Of a stretch of 64,000 nucleotides of DNA, positions 1 through 12,243 are shown in pieces. The position numbers were made by a program, and so were the translations under genes. Under the pieces are notes generated by a model. The model saw only the letters and a list, made by a program, of their open reading frames with translations. It did not search any database and was not told where the DNA came from. The stretch is from Paralichthys olivaceus (lineage: Eukaryota; Chordata; Actinopteri; Pleuronectiformes; Paralichthyidae): NCBI RefSeq assembly GCF_024713975.1, contig NC_091095.1, forward strand, positions 1,793,501 through 1,857,500. The letters are read 5' to 3'. The number at the start of each line of letters is the position of its first letter. Position 1 is the stretch's first letter.

Positions 1-27
1 TGACCCTGTTTTTCTTTTTCACAAAAG

Positions 28-2998
28 ACAAATCCCCAAGATGGTGAAGGAAATATCTGCAAGCAAGAAACAGCCAGATGGGAAGGTACGGTTCTTTCTC
101 CCACGATCGGAATGTTGAGCTTCAGTCCTGAGTCGAAATACCTGAGCAAACATTTTGTTTTCTCTTTAGATCACAATTAGCAACTTGGCCCAAATGATGA
201 AGAAGATGCCCTCGTTCCGTAAACAGCTGACTGAGGTATGAAACATCACTTTACTCTCAAAGTTATCTGTTCAACTTCTATTGCTCTAAGGGATCATCAT
301 GTGGTTGGGTGTGTTGTTCCATGGCCCTGTTTTCATGTGTGGTTAACTTAAGCACTTTCTAGCAGCTGAACTGAATGGAAAGTCATAATAATAATAATTA
401 TGTGATATATACCTTCTCATGATGGGCAATCCTTTAGAAACTCTAATAATAACATGTATCACAATGGTCACATTGTTTCTCTCTGTTTTTGAATTTACAG
501 CAAACCATTCACCTGCAGTTGGCCGAGGACTGCATGCAACAATTCTCAAACAACGTGGAGAAACTCTGCAAAGCTGAGCAGGTCTGTCCGTGGTCCTGTT
601 TGTGTTTTGGTGGGAAACATTTTTACCACACCGGTCGTGTACTGTGTCTCCAGCCTTACTGAAAGATGAGAAATGTTTGGGCTCTGTGCAGGACCTTGCA
701 GTGGGGTCGGACGTGGAAGGGGTGAAGGTGAAAGATCAAATGAGGACCCTGCTGCCTGTGCTGCTCCACCCGTACAGCACCCACGAGAAGGTCAGAGCTG
801 TGCTGCTCTACATCTTCAGCCTCAACGGTACGACCTCCTCTACCTTCAGCTGATTCTTCTTGCTTTGTTCAGAAATTTAGAACTTTAAAACCTAAAGTTT
901 CCCCTTTTCTACCAAGACCCTGATTGTTTGTTTGTTTGTTTGTTTATGTGTAAACAGGAACAACAGACGAGAACTTGAACAAACTCATCCAACATGTCAA
1001 GATCGAGGATGAACGAGAATTTATCCTGAACTGGAAAGAGCTGGGCGTCCCTATCATCACAGCGGTAGGTGGGGCTGAGGGAACGATCGACCGATCTGAT
1101 GCTTTTTGATCCTTGACGAGTTCTTTATCTCGTGTGTCGTCGTTTTGTTTGTATGTTCGATTCTGTCGTCTGTCCCTGAATCTCTCCGTTGCTCAAATAC
1201 GTTTCTGTTTCCAGTCGAGTCTCTTCGCTCGCAAAGCATCCAGACGGGATCGTTCCCAGGACCAGACGTACAACCTCTCCAGGTGGACCCCCGTCATAAA
1301 AGATGTGATGGAGGTCAGTGAGGAAGAATTGATTCTTATATTCAGTCAGTTGTCAGCATTTACACTTTATGACTAAAGATAAGAGAAACATTTAAACAGC
1401 ATCAAGGTTTGTGTGCAGGTAGGAAGCGGTTATTTAAAGTGGGTCTGCAGAGCATGTAGAGCAAAAAGGAAAAAAGAAAACAAGTCTTACATGCGGATCG
1501 ATCTGGGTCACTATGATTCCCCCGTCCCCCCGTGAAAGGAATTTGTGAGAAAAATAATGAACTGAGCTGTGAAAGCACCAGGAAGAGATGTTATCAGATT
1601 CAGGTCATCCATCAGGCAATGTTACATGTGTGTTTGTGTCCTGGGACACCTCAGCATCTGTAAGACGCAGGTGAGACCCATTTGTGTGTCCACCCCTCGG
1701 GAGCGTCCCCCTGATTCATCAACTTCCCTTTGTTCTGATTCTCAAGGGCTTATATCGTTGAAGCATTATATGTGTTGTGTGTGAGAAACAACAAGGTTTC
1801 CTGTTAACGTGACCAGGAAACAGACCGGTCTTTGACGAGTGGGAGCCTGAGTGAATGTTCTGGAGACTGAGAAGTGTTTGACGTCCCCTCGTGCTTTTTA
1901 GAGTCGGCAGCAGAAACTGTCACGTAGTTCTGTTCTTTCTCTGTCGTTCAAGGATTCAGTTCCTGCGTTTGGAGTTTGTTTCTGAATCACTTAACGACAA
2001 AATCACAGCTCTATTCACCGGAAATTAAACATTTGAGTTATACTTCAAGTCGTTTTCACAGACAGCAGGTTTTAAGTCATGAAAACAAAAAGCTCAAACT
2101 CAAACAGAAGGAAAGTTAAAGGACCGTCAGATAAAAATCCAGGTTTGATTAACGTCTACAGATGATGATAAGTTAATGATCCGTCACTTTCAGGACGCTG
2201 TGGAGAACAAACTGGACACCAGAGAGTGGCCGCACCAGTCTGAGTCTCCTGCTGCCTGGAACGGCTCCGGAGCTGTCAGGTGGGTTTTCTTTTAACGAGT
2301 CATCATCGCACATTAACTGGGTCAGACTTTTTATATTTGATCCCAGTCACTTATTGTCACACAATCCAGATTCTGTGAGAACCAACACCAAATATCTTCT
2401 TATTTCTTTTAACTGGCAAATGTAACAGGAAACCGTTTTTCTCACTTTCATCTGTCAAATTAATTGATTGTTTTACGAACTGAACGTCCTCGTTAGATTT
2501 CAAAGATAAATACAGACAGTACTAGTGTGATAAACTGGCGCCCTCCAGTGGTAATTTGTTTCTCCAGCTTTGTGATTCATCCCTGTTCTTTCCTGTCAGG
2601 ATGTTCACTCATGGTTTTAGTTTGAATCTCACTAAAGTCCCTCCACCTGTCCTCTGGTCCTCAGTGCCCGTCAGAAGCACAAAGCCAGCTCTCAGGACGA
2701 GCGGCGGAGCGGCTCCCGCCTCATCATCTTCATTATCGGTGGAATCAGCTTCTCAGAGATGCGTTCCGCCTACGAGGTCACGCAGGCTGTCAAATCCTGC
2801 GAGGTCATCATAGGTGAGTGTTCGTACGAGATTTCACAGATCACATTGCATCTTGGGACACGTGTGACGGACCTTCTTTACACTTTGAATCCAGGGTCCT
2901 CCCACATTTTGACCCCCACCGGTCTCCTGGACGACATCAAGGCCCTGAGCAAACGTCCCATGGAGACTTTCACGATAGACGAACGGAGCAATGCCTGA
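28..2998 (+). CDS. stxbp3: Syntaxin-binding protein 3 (Munc18c), 3' part of the gene
   Basis: Sec1/Munc18 protein that binds syntaxin-4-type t-SNAREs and controls docking and fusion of exocytic vesicles at the plasma membrane. Nine exons join in frame: 28-85, 170-235, 501-581, 692-827, 958-1064, 1215-1313, 2194-2279, 2665-2813, 2895-2998 (TGA), about 295 codons, roughly the C-terminal half of the usual ~590 residues. Recognisable blocks are [72 protein letters not shown] and [26 protein letters not shown] and KSCEVIIGS point to STXBP3 rather than STXBP1 or STXBP2. The first exon starts in phase 2 after an acceptor, so the N-terminal exons lie left of the window. Ordinary introns; nothing looks broken. 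Confidence 0.93.
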
Positions 2999-4024
2999 GA
3001 AGTCTGCCCGCCCCCCCCCCCCGCATCTCATATCTCTCTGCACACTGCACTCAACTCTTCTTCCTGAATGGAAGACTGAAGGGAATTCACCTTAATGCTT
3101 ATCTTTATGTTTTCGTGATCATTTAAAATCCTAGTGCACATTGACAGAAGGTGGAACAGATTCTCCTTTAAGATGATTTTCTCAATTGGAAGAATGAGGT
3201 CTGATATGACTTTCACTTTCCTCTCTGACATTCACATTTGTCCTTAAAAACAACCTGCCTGTAATGTTACGTGTTAAAGAGCAACTCTCGGAGACAGAAT
3301 GATTTTGGGGGAAAGAAGCACAACGCTCATGTAAATACTGTATGAAAGCACTGAGGCCCTGCTCCACCATTTTTACTTTTTCAGTCACTGCTGTTTATAA
3401 ACACTTAATATAATTTTCAAGAGTGTCTTTAACGTAGAATCTTTATGTTCTTGTTTTGAATGGCTGACTAATTAAAGGATGAAGTTGTTCAAAACTAGTC
3501 TGAGTTTGTTTTCTTCTTTATGGACTGAGAGGGAGTTCAAAATATCTAGAATCATTTCTGTAGCTTTGTTTGTTTCTATATTATGATGCTGAGCTGTCTG
3601 TGCATTCATGTTCTTCTCAATAGAAAGACAAGGGACGAATATAGAGCTTTGTTTCACTTTTACAAAAGGAGTTTATATATTATCAACCTTTCTCTTTTAT
3701 ATTTTCTAGAACTGGACAATCGAGTGGAGGATTGTTTTTGATTACACTTTTTTTTTCCGAGTCCTCGATGATTTTTGGCTAATTGCAATTAAAATGGGGG
3801 TTGTTAAAATTGTGTTTTAGGAATATGTTGTTTTAGTGCAGCAGAACCAATATTGTTGACTTAAATTATAAATACATAAAGTAAGAAAGAGCTGCACTTA
3901 TCTAAAATACCTTTTAAAGGAGAAGTTTCTTTATGTTTTGACACATCAAAACTGTGTCGTCTCATAATAACACAGGAGGAAACCAGGAGCGACAGAGTCA
4001 GTGAGAGGAAACAGTGTCAGGTAA

Positions 4025-4059
<35 letters not shown>

Positions 4060-4460
4060 ACCCACTCTCTCTTTCCTCTTCTATTGACATGCGTTCACTG
4101 TTTATCCCACTTCACCTTTAGTCTGCAAAAAATTTAAAAGTTCATTAAAAAAGTATAAAAACTCAGCAAAGCAGAAACTTATAATAAATAATTAGCTAAA
4201 TTAAAAACTCTTGTATCTCGTGTGTATAATTCAAACTGTGGGTATACATATAAATACAATATATAAGGAAAATAAAATGGAATCAAATACAGTTTCGTTG
4301 TGATGTTAAATAAGATTACAGTTCACTGTATTCCTTAAGACAAGAACAAAACAGCAGGCAGGTCCGGATGAGGAGACAAGAGAATAAACAACATTTTTAA
4401 AAAGAATAAATAACTTTTAATGAACTTTTAATGAACATTTAAAACAGTTAGTCATGTTTC
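2999..4460. other. stxbp3 3' UTR and AT-rich spacer before ankmy1
   Basis: No coding exon is visible here. A probable stxbp3 poly(A) signal ATTAAA lies at 3471-3476, which would give a 3' UTR of about 490 bases. The remainder is AT-rich, with a (CA)n microsatellite near 4026-4056 and no frame that looks coding. Confidence 0.6.
4026..4056. repeat. (CA)n microsatellite
   Basis: A run of about 15 CA units between stxbp3 and ankmy1, seen directly in the sequence. Confidence 0.95.
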
Positions 4461-4468
4461 TTCTCTAC

Positions 4469-4480
4469 TGCGCATGCGTG
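4469..4480. promoter_or_regulatory. NRF1-like site in the probable ankmy1 promoter
   Basis: TGCGCATGCGTG lies about 140 bp upstream of the ankmy1 ATG in a GC-richer island. It differs by one base from the palindromic NRF1 consensus TGCGCATGCGCA, which is common in TATA-less promoters. The role is inferred from motif and position only. Confidence 0.45.
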
Positions 4481-4622
4481 AGACCTGCCGTCTCCTTGAC
4501 GACGGGCGGAGGAGTTCACAGTTAGAAAACAAATCAGATTGACACGTTGGAAACTTTTCTTTCTCTCGGTTCTTCTCTCGTGGATCCAGATCAGCTGCTC
4601 ACACTGACCCGCTCCGGGGGAA

Positions 4623-7600
4623 ATGCTGTCGACGGCCGGTGAAGGAGGAGGAGGAGGAGGTGGAGGTGGAGGTGAGGAGCCGGGGTCAGGAGGACACAAA
4701 GCCGGTCACAGAGCAGCTCCGGGCCGGGAGGAGAGGCAGCGAGGAGCCGGTGTTCAGGAGGGAAGCGACGGGTCCAGATACGAGGGAGAAGCTGAGGACG
4801 GACTGAAACATGGAAGAGGGAGGTGGACCTGGAGGAGCGGGGAGGTTCGGATCTTTATCTACTCCCTAATACTCACTCCACACAATATAATACTTGTTTC
4901 AGGATAGATTCTACTTCTAGGTCAAAGTCACACTACTGTCAGACATTATAATGAATATACTCCACACATCAGTAACCCTTTCAGAATAATATACGTTATA
5001 TTATTTATGTATTCATGTGTAACAATTACTTTAATGTTGCGTCTAGTAAATATAGAATTTAAACTTTTTCACATCCCGATGGTTAAACCAATATTTTAGA
5101 TTATATTTTGTTTTTGATTCTGCGAAGAATCTGAAGCTGCCAAAAATGTAGTGTCAAAAGTGCAACATGTATAAATATAAAAAATCATATTACTGTCAGT
5201 TAGCTTGTGATCTGTTTTCAATTATAATCAGAGTATAAAGTAGAACCTCAGATCTGTACTGAAAAGTACTTGGATAATATACTTACAGTACATACTCGTC
5301 ACCACTTAACGTAACAAAAAGTTTATAAAAGTACCTGAACTCATTTTTGGAGTTTCAAAGATGGAGGATAATTTGATGCTCATCCTGGTAAAGTTGTAAA
5401 CTTTTTGTCTCCTGCAGTTAATGAAGCTGTCTGATTTCTCTGTCGGCTCCTTTAGTACCACGAGGGCTCTTACTACAAAGACTACAGACATGGGGACGGA
5501 CAGTACTGCTGGCCCACTGGACACAAGTTCATCGGCAAGTTCTACCTCAACAGAAAGGAAGGATACGGACGACAGCTGTTCCCCGATGGAGCCACATTTC
5601 AGGTAAACCGGTCGAATGGATGATGACACTGTGGACTGAACTTCCAGTAAACCTCTGCCCCTCCTCAGGGTTTGTACCACACTGACCGGAGGTTCGGTCC
5701 CGGTGTGGTTAGTTATTCAGACGGTCGGCAGGATGTGGGTCTGTGGGTCGGGCCCCGCCTCCTGAGGCTCTGCTCAGCTTTAGAGGAGGGCTTCAGTCTG
5801 AAGAACTGTCCTGAATATGCTGCCGACATGGACCCAGCCGCCGCCACTGATTCCCTGACTCAGGTACAGTTCACGCTGATTATCACAGATCCATGTTTTA
5901 TAAATCAAATCTGTGGATCTTTGTGTTTTAAATCTGCTTCTCTCTTCTGTTCCTCAGCCTCCAGTTCTCTGTGCCTCTCAGGTAAGTTTCTTCTCCAGTG
6001 AATATTCACCTGAGCTTTGCGACTTAAAGCAAATGAACTAACTCCTGTTTCTCCTCAGACACGAGCAGACAGAGAGCTGCTGCCAGATGAGAACTTTATC
6101 TATCCCCCCGGCTTGGAGAGTTACTCAACCAACGGAGACTTCCTGCCTCTGCCCGCTGGTCGAAGACGAGAGTTGGACCGGCACTTTTATGGCGAGCTGT
6201 GGGAGCCGGACATTTATCCGCACCAGGGCTATGAACGAGACCCACTGTCCAAGTGGCCGTTACAGGCCCGCATGCAGGCTCACATACACAAACACAGGTG
6301 ATGATGATGATGGTGATCGGCAGTAGAACTTACATCTTGACTCCAAACATCAAGTGACTAACATGAAGGTTTCTATGTGTCTCTCAGACGACTGGCTGAA
6401 AACGTGTGCTGGGACGTAGCTGCCGTTCTCTCTCTGAGCAGGGGAGGGTTTGGTCCTAAAGGGCCTCTGGAGGAGGCCTCAGAGCAGCTGATCCGGAGCG
6501 CGTCACGAGGGGAGCGACGGGCTGTTTCCCAGATCCTCAGGACTGGTTTGGTTTACCCTGATGTAGCAGATTCACAGGGGAACACTGCACTGATGGCTGC
6601 CACAGTAAGACTGCATTCATTGTTCAGCCTTTGTTTCTTCAAACAACAGAAATAGAAAAATAGAAAAGCAGCTTCAAAATCAGCTGGTACCCAAACTTAA
6701 AATGTGGAGAATGTTTCCTCCTGCGCTCCTTCTCCTCACACAACATTCAAAGGTTTTCTCTATTTGGAGGCGTCTAATTCAAAGTCTCCTGTCTTCTTTG
6801 TTTCTGCCAGATAAACAACCACCATGATGTCATCCACCTGTTGTTGGATGAGGGCGTTGATATAGACAAGCTGAACTGTGACGGGATGTCGGCCCTCGCT
6901 GTGTGTCACGTCCTCTACTTCCCTCTTCACTGTCTGAACACCTCTGTGCTTGAATCACCTCAAACCCAAGTAACATTGAACCTCATGCATCTTTTAGCAC
7001 CTGAACATTCTGTTAATTTACAATTTTTGTGTTTTGCACTGAAAACAAACTGAAATAAAACTCTTTGCGTTGTCCGATTTGTCGTCAGGTTTTAAAGAAC
7101 CCATCTTCATGTGGGAGCCGCTCCCAGATCAGCCAAGCGGACTTCACCACAGACACACTCGAGCTTCACAACAGACCTCAGACCTCTAACACGTCCCTGA
7201 GCCTCCTCTCTGACCGGTACGAGTGTAGCTGCTCTAAAACTGCTCTGACACGTTATTCTGCAGAAACTCTACGTTAATATATTCCACATGTTCATAATTA
7301 AGACAAAGCAAAATGAAAATGTTCCATTTGTAGATTTGTTTTTAGTTTCATCTGAGGTTTGAATTTGATTTGTTGCGGTTTCTTTTCAGGACGGCAGAAG
7401 AACCAACCGACCGCATCCCACTTCACAGCAGCAACGCGTCAAACGACAGTGAGCTGATCCCTGAGTGTCGGCCTGGTCTCAATCAACCTGAGACGCCTAC
7501 AGACACTGAAGTCCCTCTGGAGGAGGACAGCAGGGAGACAGAGACAGAGGGAGACGAGAGGAAAGAATGCAGCCATATGGAGGAGGACGGGGAGAGTAAA

Positions 7601-10600
7601 GAGGATGAAGGGAAGACTGAAGAAAAGGAAGTAAAAGGCCAGGAAAGAGTTGTTGGGTTGAAAGAGGAGATTGAGGAAGGCGGTGAGGAGAGACATTTTC
7701 ACAAGGAGGATGAGGAGGTGGGGGAGTGGAGAGAATGTCGAGCTGAAACAGCAGCAGACGTTCAGGTATGTAAAGTACAGAGAAACCATCCGACTGCTGT
7801 TTACCCCTTTTAAATCCAATCCAGAAATACAAATGAACAAAGTGACTCATTGCTTGTTTGAACTCACGGTCGTCCTCTCATCCGTCTGCTGCAGGACGGA
7901 GAGCTGACCCACGAGCAGACGTCTGTCTCTGCCTGCTCCGTCAGCAGCTCCACCCTCCAGGACACACAGGAGACTGCACACAAAATGGCTGCCATGAAAC
8001 TTGAGTCAGTTCCCTCTCTTCCCCTGTTCTGTTCTGAAGATACTCTGCCTGTGTCTCTCTGTGTGAGTCTTATATGTTGTTTGTCCGTCTCACCAGAAGA
8101 GACGTTCGGTTGGACACCCTGAAGCTTCTGTTGGAGCGTGGATCCGACCCCAACGCATCCAAGGTGCCCATGCCTGTCCTCTTTTTAGCAATCATGGCCG
8201 CTGACAGTGAGGCCGTCAGGAGGCTGCTGCTGTGTGGAGCTCGTACCGACATTCCCCTTCCACCTGAGGTAGGAATCCATGTTTCACTTCCTCTAAAGGA
8301 AGTTAATTCAGAGCAGGTTGAGCCATGATATCTCAAACCTCTCATCCTCATTGAAGAGGAAAGGCCTTTATCCGCTGCATGTGGCTGCAGCACTGCCGGG
8401 AACTGCAGGTCCCACGATCACAGAGCTGCTGCTGTGTGCCGTCAGCGACCCAGACGCTCAGGCGTGCGACCAGGACGACGTCTATAAACCAGATAAGGTG
8501 CGTGTCTTCTGTCACTTCTCGTTCTCGCCCATCGATATAATATTTTCATTCTTGGTGTTCAGCCTTTCAAGACGGCTCAGGAAACACTGAGCACGGACGA
8601 GTGGCCGCACCTCAGAGGAGGAGGCAGAACGGCTCTGCACGTGGCGTGTCAGAGAGTCAGTGACTACCAGGTCTGTGTACTGTGCATGCACACACACACA
8701 ACTACACACTCCAGCACTAATATGACATCTGCTGAAAGACGCTGCTCAGTGAGCCAGGAGTCTGAGTGTTGTTTTGAGTTTATTATGTCGTTTTGACGTC
8801 ATGACTTCCAACGTGTGGAAATGAAAAAATGAGATATGAATAATAAAGTGTTTTTCCTCAGAATGCCAGTGAGGTCGTGAAACTGCTGCTCTCACACAGA
8901 GCCAGCACACGCCTCCTCTGGAGTGGACACTCCCCTCTCTCTCTGGCTATAGCAAGTGGCAATGACCAGGTGGATACCACACACACACACACACACATAC
9001 ATTGTACACACACACGTGCACAATACTTCACTGTGTGCTTGACTGTTGTTAGGCTGTGGAGGAGCTGTTGAGAGGAGGCGCAGATCCTAACATCCCTCTG
9101 AGCCGTGGGGTGGGCAGCGCCCTCTGTGCTGTCGCCAACATCAACTACCACTTGTGTGGCAACAGACCTAAACTGGTACCACACACACACACAAACACAC
9201 ACACACAGACACACGCACACACACACACACACTCTCTGCGTACTGAGCAAATTATTCACAATCGTACAGTTTCCGAAATCATAAGCAAATAAATCTGTTC
9301 TCTGATCTCAAGCTGCTGTTGTGAGTCGTTCTCTGTGTGTTTGTCTCTGACGTAGCTGGACGTGTTAGCTGAGGCCGGTGCTGACATCTTGATGCCAGTC
9401 ATGGTGGGTGACGTCGTGGGAACCGCTGTCGACTTTGCACACGACTCCTTCAACCAGGTAACGCACCCTCTGTCAGAAGACTGTGCGCTTTTAGTTTAAT
9501 ACAATAAACTGAATTCAAATGTTTGCATGGCAGAACACAGAGTTACCACTATATTGTGTTAAGTACACATGTACAGTATAAAAGTACTGCAATAACTCTT
9601 CCATTAGTCCTACTTTGGGATTTTAATTGATGTTAATTATTTGTCAGATCCAGTGTTTCTGTAGTTTTTGAGGCTGTACTTAGTTCTGCAGTTTTACTGT
9701 AAGTTTTATTGACATCACTGAGTTGACTCACCTCTTCTACCACATTTTATACACACAAAACGTATAAAGTAAACTGGCACAGAGTATTATTTTGTTTTTA
9801 TTACTTATTTCTGAATCTGAGCAGCCGTCTTTACGTTTAATGTCATCGTCCAGGACTTACATATTGCCAACACTCCCTTTCACGCTTTGAACCTTCGGGA
9901 GAGGGAAACATTCATAGCACGGCGCCAGCTGCTGAGCATGATGGGAGATCTGCTGAGACAAACTGCTGTCCAGAGGGAGAAGGAGACTTTACAGAGAGAA
10001 ACACAGCTCCCTCCAAATGGTCAGTATAATATAATTATGTTTTTGAAGATAAGAAACTCTGTGTATCGCTGTGTTAATGTGAACTATAACGTAGAGAGGT
10101 CTGTGTACACAGGGCCAGGTTCCATTTCCTCAAATGGGCCCCTCCTCAGATGTGGAGCTCTACCACACATTATTGAAAAACACAGGTACAATCAAAAGGG
10201 GCATGTTCATATTGTCCCATTTCTTTTTCTAGTAAAATAATCAGTAAGAATAAATTTCCGGAGCCTGTCAGTATCTCTTAATGTGTGAATTTCTCAAAGG
10301 AAACCTTTGTTGAAGTTCTGCTATCACTGCGGCCGCTCTGTGTCCGTGAAGCTGACGGCCTGTAGCCGCTGCCACAAGGTTTCCTACTGCTCCATGGGCT
10401 GTAAACTGAAGGGATGGGAGGAGAGACACAAGGACGAGTGTGTCAGGGCGACAGGTGGGAGTGGGAATCCCAGGAGACGCTCCGAATAACAAGAATGAAT
10501 CTGGGATATTTACAGAAAATATGTTTGTTGTCTGGAAAAGTTGTTGTTGGTTGATTGTGGATGATAAATACTATGTCTGTCTGTCTCATTCCAGCTTCTG

Positions 10601-10758
10601 CCATTGGAACCAAGAGGAAAGATTTGTTAAAACCCCCTAAAGTCCCCGGGCCCTTGAGTGACAGGTTGAGATCCCCGGGAGTCCACAGACCGTTGATAAT
10701 GACAGAGAAGATCTTAGAGAGCCAAGTCAACCTGAAGGAGAACTACAGCTGCAACTGA
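4623..10758 (+). CDS. ankmy1: Ankyrin repeat and MYND domain-containing protein 1
   Basis: Complete gene of about 1042 residues (human about 940). Coding exons: 4623-4844, 5456-5602, 5669-5863, 5958-5981, 6059-6297, 6388-6604, 6811-6969, 7089-7216, 7390-7765, 7895-8004, 8097-8268, 8357-8497, 8563-8670, 8862-8969, 9053-9175, 9356-9457, 9854-10019, 10113-10185, 10300-10454, 10595-10758. Phases agree throughout. A Gly-rich N-terminus is followed by about four MORN repeats ([56 protein letters not shown]). Two groups of ankyrin repeats ([54 protein letters not shown]) flank an acidic linker from exon 9. A C-terminal MYND zinc finger keeps all ligands (CYHC, CSRC, CSMGC, HKDEC). The family is probably a scaffold; no enzymatic function is known. 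The donor after exon 1 (GTTCGG) and the acceptor at 8357 are the weakest junctions. Confidence 0.92.
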
Positions 10759-12243
10759 CTTCATCGAGTTAATCCTGTGTCCCATTCTGTCTTCAACTCA
10801 AATACACTCTTTATTGCTGAGGACGATATTTTGTGCCATAATAATTTCTCATCGGCATTGTTCTTTGTACTAGGTCTCACAGTCAAAGTACTTCAGTCCT
10901 CTGATATTATTAATGACTTTAGATTCTTTATTGTTGTACTTGTTTGCTAATTTGTATAAATAGTTCTTTCTCTAATCTTTACATTTTTGTGAAATACTGA
11001 ATCATTTTCCCTCTTTGTCCTGAAAAATGTTCCATGTATAAGAAGACGAATTAAAAAATATCATTTGTAGAACAGAAAATCATATATCCCCCCAAAGATA
11101 AAGAAAATAAAAACATTTAAACAATAATAACAAATTAACAATATTAATAAAATTATTACATTCAAAACATATTTAGGACTTACGTAAGTTTCATTGTCTT
11201 TCAGGTAAGAATCCGTAAAAAATGTGTGTATTATAATACAATATTTAAAGTTTTAAAAATTAATTCGGAAAACTGAGCATCAAACATAAAAACAGGGGAG
11301 GGGTCGCAATTTATATTAAAATTATAAACAAATTCAGTAACATCCAAATATACTCAAATGTGTAAAGTTTATACTTCAGCATTTTCTGCTTCTTCTGAAA
11401 TTAATCCTGATTTCACTTGTAGAACTACATTTTAAACAACACCTTAACTTCATTGTCTTTCACAGTCCCTCATAAATACCCTCAGAAGACATTTATAGGT
11501 GTACTGTCTTTCTTAATGTGCGACTGTGTCATCGTCCAGCCAGCCCCAGGCCAAGCCCACTGACAAGCCCTCTGACCCCCATCAAGGTAGGAAATATCTG
11601 GTTGTTTGGTGTTGGTACACAAGTTTACACCTCCACAAAATGTTCCTGCAGTCAATGGCAGAGTGAAGGACAGATTGTTTCAATTGTATGCACAACAAAA
11701 ATGATTTTTCTCTCGTGGTTGCTGATTTTTTTTGCTGAAGAGAGCTTGTTTGTTAATGGTTTCTGATTTCTTCTTTCATTTTCATGCGCTTGACTTTATC
11801 AGAGATTTCATATTCAGATTTATTTTACTGGCATCTGTCAGGTAGTGTATACATTAATGGTGAAACCCTGTGGTGCTGTGGTATTGGCATGACAGTGTGA
11901 TATAAGGAGAATATATACATTAGCATTTTTGTCAGAGCTACAGGGCTGGATAAATCTTTTCTATCTTCCTTACCATGCTGACTAGGATACTGTGATTTAG
12001 TTTAAGCTTTAGTTTACTTTCACTGTGTTCCACCACAGACATTTAAAGCACACACCCATTAAATTAGTTGAGATCCTTTGATATCTGCCTGTGTTCCTTT
12101 GATTTGATCAGGTGCCTTTTCCTATGATGTGTCTTTTTTCCTTTGATGTGTCTTTTTTCCTATGATGTGCCAGATCCTTAATATACCCACACATTACATC
12201 TGTGTCACTACAACAGAGCTACAGAAGCATTAACTACTGACCA
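10759..12243. other. ankmy1 3' UTR and spacer upstream of the intronless frame
   Basis: An AATAAA at 11106-11111 could end ankmy1 transcripts. At 11540-11586 a short segment is bounded by a good acceptor (CATCGTCCAG) and donor (AAG|GTAGGA), so it may be a small, perhaps untranslated, exon. An imperfect tandem repeat of about 20 bp, three copies of roughly CTTTTTTCCTATGATGTGT, lies at 12114-12174. No other gene signal is seen. Confidence 0.45.
12114..12174. repeat. Short imperfect tandem repeat, about 20 bp x 3
   Basis: Three tandem copies of a unit close to CTTTTTTCCTATGATGTGT end about 70 bp before the ATG of the intronless frame. The middle copy reads CTTTGATG in place of CTATGATG. Confidence 0.8.

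Noticed and set aside
7439-7850. Minus-strand frames of 117 and 133 codons
   Set aside because: They are antisense shadows of the acidic ankmy1 exon 9.
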